The notes under the pieces are model-generated. The model had not been told where the DNA came from. It saw only the letters and a program-made list of their open reading frames with translations, and did not search any database. From assembly GCF_018383905.1 (NCBI RefSeq), contig NZ_JAGYWA010000008.1:62001-126000 (forward strand): a stretch of 64,000 nt of DNA, given 5' to 3'. Numbering within the stretch: position 1 is the stretch's first letter; the number at the start of each line of letters is the position of its first letter. The position numbers and the translations under genes are program-made. The stretch is from Flavobacterium branchiicola (GTDB taxonomy: Bacteria; Bacteroidota; Bacteroidia; Flavobacteriales; Flavobacteriaceae). Shown piece after piece: positions 60,470 to 64,000 of this stretch.

Positions 60470-62710
60470 ATGAAAAACAAATTAATATACCTTTCAGCAG
60501 CAATAGCTTTTGCCTTTTTTACCTCATGTAAAAAAAGTGAAGGAGAAAGTTCAGCTACCGAAATGGTTCAGAAAGAAGAATATCAGGGAAAAGAAATCGG
60601 AACCGAGCATGACGCAGAAATCGATAAGCTTATTGCCCAAATGACAATCGAAGAAAAAATTGGCATGCTGCACGGTAATAGTATGTTTACCAGCGGCGGT
60701 GTAAAACGTTTGGGAATTCCGGAATTAAAAATGGCTGATGGTCCGTTGGGAGTTCGCGAAGAAATTTCAAGAGACAATTGGGCTCCGGCAGGTTTAACCA
60801 ATGACTTTGCAACTTATTATCCTGCAGGCGGTGGTTTGGCAGCAACATGGAATGCTGAAATGGCACATACATTCGGAAACAGTTTAGGAGAAGAATTGCG
60901 TGCAAGAGATAAAGACATGCTGCTTTCGCCAGCTATTAATATGGTGAGAACTCCGCTTGGAGGAAGAACCTATGAATACATGTCAGAAGATCCGTTTTTG
61001 AATAAAAAAATCGCCGTGCCTTTGATCGTAGGTTTACAGGAAAAAGATGTAATGGCATGTGTAAAACATTTTGCAGCAAACAATCAGGAAACCAATCGTG
61101 ATTTTGTAGATGTACAAATTGACGAACGTACACTTCGTGAAATTTATCTTCCGGCATTTGAAGCTTCAGTAAAAGAAGCCAAAGCTTACAGTATAATGGG
61201 AGCATATAATAAATTCAGAGGTGAATATTTATGTGAAAACGATTATATGCTTAATAAAATCCTTCGTGACGAATGGGGATTTAAAGGTGTTGTAGTTTCA
61301 GACTGGGCTGCAGTACATTCTACAGCAAAAAGTTTGAAAAATGGATTAGATATTGAAATGGGAACACCAAAACCTTTCAATGAATTTTTCCTTGCCGATA
61401 AATTGATTGCGGCAGTAAAATCAGGAGAAGTTTCAGAAAAAGAAATTGATCTTCACGTAAAACGTATTTTAAGAGTTTTATTCCAAGTGAAAGCAATGGG
61501 TGGAGGCGAACGTGCAAAAGGAAGTATTGCAACCGAAGCACATTACCAGGATGCATATAAAATTGCAGCCGAAGCAATCGTATTGTTGAAAAACGAAAAC
61601 AATGCTTTGCCATTAAAACTGGACGGAGTAAAATCTATTGCCGTAATTGGAAACAACGCAACAAAGAAAAATGCTTTGGGTGGATTTGGTGCCGGAGTAA
61701 AAACAAAAAGAGAAGTTACGCCACTTGAAGGATTAAAGAACAGACTTCCGTCATCTATTAAAATCAATTATGCAGAAGGATATTTGGAGCGTTATGAAGA
61801 AAAAAACAAAGGAAATTTAGGAAACATAACTTCTACAGGACCTGTTACAATCGACCAATTAGATCCGGCGAAGGTTCTGGAAGCTGTTGAAGCTGCGAAG
61901 AAATCGGATGTTGCAATTATTTTTGCAGGTTCAAACCGTGATTACGAAACAGAAGCTTCAGATCGTAGAGACTTGCATTTACCATTTGGTCAGGAAGAAT
62001 TAATCAAAAAAGTACTGGCAGTAAACCCGAGAACAATAGTAGTAATGATTGCCGGAGCTCCATTTGATTTAAATGAAGTAAGCCAAAAATCTTCCGCTTT
62101 AGTATGGAGCTGGTTTAATGGTTCTGAAGGCGGAAATGCTTTAGCAGATGTTATTTTAGGAAAAGTAAATCCGTCAGGAAAATTACCTTGGACAATGCCA
62201 AAAAACATTATGGATTCTCCTGCACATGCAACAAACAGTTTCCCGGGAGGAAAAGCAGTTAATTATGCCGAAGGAATTTTGATAGGATACCGTTGGTTTG
62301 ATACTAAAAATGTTGCACCGTTATATCCTTTCGGTTACGGATTATCCTATACCACTTTTGCCTTAGGAAATGCAAAATCCAATAAAGATTCGTATGCTCA
62401 AAATGAGATAATCGAAGTGACGGTTGAGGTGAAAAACACAGGAAATGTTGACGGAAAAGAAGTGGTACAATTATACACTTCAAAATCTGATTCTAAAATT
62501 ACGCGAGCTGCACAAGAGTTAAAAGGTTTCAAAAAAGTAGCTGTTAAAGCTGGAGGTTCAGAAAAAGTAACTATTAAAGTTCCGGTTAAAGAATTGGCAT
62601 ATTATGATGTAGCTTCTAAAAAATGGACAATTGAACCAGGGAAATATACTTTAAATATAGGGAACTCTTCCAGAGATTTAAAATTCAAACTTGATGTAAC
62701 AATAAAATAA
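60470..62710 (+). CDS. GH3 beta-glucosidase-like lipoprotein
   Basis: A 746-aa lipoprotein (FAFFTSC, Cys20). The N-terminal TIM barrel has the family pattern MTIEEKIGMLHG, GIPELKMADGPLGVR, SPAINMVRTPLGGRTYEYMS, KHFAANNQETNRD and the nucleophile Asp278 in VVVSDWAAVHS. It is followed by the (alpha/beta)6 sandwich (IAVIGNNATKKNALGGFGAG, VAIIFAGSNRDYETEASDR) and a C-terminal FN3-like domain (VEVKNTGNVDGKEVVQLYTS). It would release glucose from de-branched cello- or xyloglucan-oligosaccharides. It lies two bases upstream of the GH5 gene, so the two are tightly coupled. Confidence 0.93.
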   Translation: MKNKLIYLSAAIAFAFFTSCKKSEGESSATEMVQKEEYQGKEIGTEHDAEIDKLIAQMTIEEKIGMLHGNSMFTSGGVKRLGIPELKMADGPLGVREEISRDNWAPAGLTNDFATYYPAGGGLAATWNAEMAHTFGNSLGEELRARDKDMLLSPAINMVRTPLGGRTYEYMSEDPFLNKKIAVPLIVGLQEKDVMACVKHFAANNQETNRDFVDVQIDERTLREIYLPAFEASVKEAKAYSIMGAYNKFRGEYLCENDYMLNKILRDEWGFKGVVVSDWAAVHSTAKSLKNGLDIEMGTPKPFNEFFLADKLIAAVKSGEVSEKEIDLHVKRILRVLFQVKAMGGGERAKGSIATEAHYQDAYKIAAEAIVLLKNENNALPLKLDGVKSIAVIGNNATKKNALGGFGAGVKTKREVTPLEGLKNRLPSSIKINYAEGYLERYEEKNKGNLGNITSTGPVTIDQLDPAKVLEAVEAAKKSDVAIIFAGSNRDYETEASDRRDLHLPFGQEELIKKVLAVNPRTIVVMIAGAPFDLNEVSQKSSALVWSWFNGSEGGNALADVILGKVNPSGKLPWTMPKNIMDSPAHATNSFPGGKAVNYAEGILIGYRWFDTKNVAPLYPFGYGLSYTTFALGNAKSNKDSYAQNEIIEVTVEVKNTGNVDGKEVVQLYTSKSDSKITRAAQELKGFKKVAVKAGGSEKVTIKVPVKELAYYDVASKKWTIEPGKYTLNIGNSSRDLKFKLDVTIK

Positions 62711-62711
62711 G

Positions 62712-64000
62712 ATGAAAAAGACAATTAAAGATTATTTGTTAAGCATCGTTTTATGCTTTGCTTTTTTGGGAGTTTTGGCTTGTAGTTCTGAGAAAGATAC
62801 AGAACCGGAAGCGATGGTTAAATCACTTACAGCAAACACTGCTAAAATTGATTTTGAAAGTAAAGAAAGCGTCTTCGATATTACTGTAAATTCAGAGGCT
62901 TCCTCCTGGATAATTACCAGTTCAGAAACTTGGGCAAAACCAAGTGTAACTGCCGGAGCCAAAGGAACCGTTTTGGTAAGAGTTACAGCTGAAGAAAATA
63001 CCGGAACAGCGATTAGAACAGCTATAATAACTTTAACGTCAAGTGAAGCAAAACCAGTAACAATTTCGGTTTCGCAGGCAGCGGCAACAGTTAGTACAGG
63101 TTTATATCCAAGTTACAATACAAATCCAATTGCAGCCGATGCCTCAGGAATGGGAAGTACAGCTGTACAACTGGCAGCAAAAATAAAACTGGGCTGGAAC
63201 ATAGGAAACACCATGGAAGCAACAGGTGGTGAAACTGCCTGGGGAAATCCAAAAATTACCAAAGCCCTGATTGATGCCGTAAAAGCAAACGGATTTAACG
63301 CAATCAGAATTCCATGTTCATGGAATCAGTATATGGCAAATAGTACAACAGCACAATTAAAAACAGACTGGTTAAACAGAGTAAAAGAAGTAGTTCAGTA
63401 TTGTGTTGACAATGATATGTATGTTGTCGTTAATATTCACTGGGACGGCGGCTGGCTGGAAAATAATATTACCGAAGCTAAAAAAGAAGAAAATAATGCC
63501 AAGCAAAAAGCCTTCTGGGAACAAATTGCAACGCACTTAAGAGGTTTCGACGAACATTTACTTTTTGCAAGTGCAAACGAACCAGCTGTTGAAGATGCAG
63601 CACAAATGGCAGTTTTAACGTCGTATCATCAAACCTTTATCGATGCTGTTCGTTCAACCGGAGGAAAAAACGCAAATCGTGTTTTAGTAGTTCAGGGACC
63701 AACAACAGATATCGAAAAGACAAATAAATTAATGACTACATTGCCTGTAGATAAAGTGGCAAATAAAATGATGGTCGAAGTGCATTATTACACACCATGG
63801 AATTTTGCCGGTTTAACCAAAGACGAATCATGGGGTAAAATGTTCTACTACTGGGGAACAGGTTTCCATTCTGCAACAGATACAGAGCGAAATGCAACTT
63901 GGGGAGAAGAAGCCGATTTAGAAAAGAACTTCAAATTGATGAAAACTCAGTTTGTAGATAAAGGAATTCCGGTTCTTTTAGGAGAATTTGGAGCAATCCG
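62712..64000 (+). CDS. BACON-GH5 endo-beta-glucanase/xyloglucanase-like lipoprotein (partial, 3' end outside the window)
   Basis: The first 429 codons of a lipoprotein (VLAC, Cys24), open to the window edge. Residues ~35-125 form a BACON domain (SSWIITSSETWAKPS, VSVSQAA-like end), a beta-sandwich common in surface GH5 enzymes of PULs. The GH5 barrel begins at IKLGWNIGNTMEA and has GFNAIRIPCSWNQYM, the acid/base Glu290 in ASANEPAVE and the nucleophile Glu425 in LLGEFGAI, near the cut. This resembles subfamily 4 endo-xyloglucanases, but subfamily assignment is not certain from sequence alone. It is probably the surface endo-enzyme that opens the polymer for SusCD import. Confidence 0.9.
   Translation, partial: MKKTIKDYLLSIVLCFAFLGVLACSSEKDTEPEAMVKSLTANTAKIDFESKESVFDITVNSEASSWIITSSETWAKPSVTAGAKGTVLVRVTAEENTGTAIRTAIITLTSSEAKPVTISVSQAAATVSTGLYPSYNTNPIAADASGMGSTAVQLAAKIKLGWNIGNTMEATGGETAWGNPKITKALIDAVKANGFNAIRIPCSWNQYMANSTTAQLKTDWLNRVKEVVQYCVDNDMYVVVNIHWDGGWLENNITEAKKEENNAKQKAFWEQIATHLRGFDEHLLFASANEPAVEDAAQMAVLTSYHQTFIDAVRSTGGKNANRVLVVQGPTTDIEKTNKLMTTLPVDKVANKMMVEVHYYTPWNFAGLTKDESWGKMFYYWGTGFHSATDTERNATWGEEADLEKNFKLMKTQFVDKGIPVLLGEFGAI

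Noticed and set aside
1..64000. tRNA, rRNA and phage genes
   Set aside because: I looked in the intergenic gaps and saw no cloverleaf-like or conserved RNA sequence and no phage structural or integrase gene; a dedicated RNA search was not possible here.

Overview
The window is AT-rich chromosomal DNA from a member of the Bacteroidota, most likely a Flavobacterium close to F. johnsoniae. Three things point there. Promoter-like elements match the Bacteroidota consensus (TTG near -33, TAnnTTTG near -7). Several secreted proteins end in type IX secretion (T9SS) sorting domains. There is also a SusC/SusD polysaccharide utilization locus (PUL). I saw no insertion sequence, phage gene, CRISPR array, rRNA or tRNA.

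Region 1 (1-20,779) is a tandem array of four very large secreted proteins (1285-1784 aa). Their N-terminal halves differ: parallel-beta and discoidin-like, delta-60 repeats, glycine-rich plus FN3, and glycine-rich plus four 95-aa repeats. All four share one C-terminal module of about 530-550 aa. Genes 3 and 4 also share blocks of a roughly 280-nt leader.

Region 2 (20,807-22,420) is a small regulatory or toxin-antitoxin-like island: an XRE regulator divergent from a two-gene operon (GNAT-like protein, then HTH protein), with repeated TTGTAYA motifs in the shared intergenic region.

Region 3 (22,537-31,568) is mostly housekeeping: a cupin/JmjC-like protein, bioB, a small membrane protein, ribF, a secreted reprolysin-type metalloprotease with a type A T9SS tail, a ComF-family protein and glyS.

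Region 4 (31,762-35,998) is a signalling cluster: a LytTR regulator whose receiver has Glu in place of the phospho-accepting Asp, a small exported protein made of two near-identical 24-25-aa repeats, a TPR sensor histidine kinase with a lipoprotein-like N-terminus, and its overlapping response regulator. The repeat protein is the best candidate for something undescribed; it could be a peptide or surface signal read by the TPR sensor, which is inference.

Region 5 (36,084-43,045) holds thiL, two DinB-family proteins, a WYL regulator, two paralogous outer-membrane beta-barrel proteins and lepA.

Region 6 (43,208-64,000) is a PUL. Two paralogous NrtR/AraR-like Nudix-wHTH regulators diverge from susC-susD-surface glycan-binding protein-GH2-GH31-GH97-GH39-GH3-GH5 (the last cut by the window end). 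BACON-GH5, GH31 with a KVDFGE nucleophile motif, GH2 and GH3 together suggest xyloglucan or a related branched beta-glucan. GH97 (inverting alpha-glucosidase-type residues) and GH39 are extra activities. Surface proteins would cut and bind the polymer, SusCD would import oligosaccharides, and periplasmic exo-enzymes would finish degradation.
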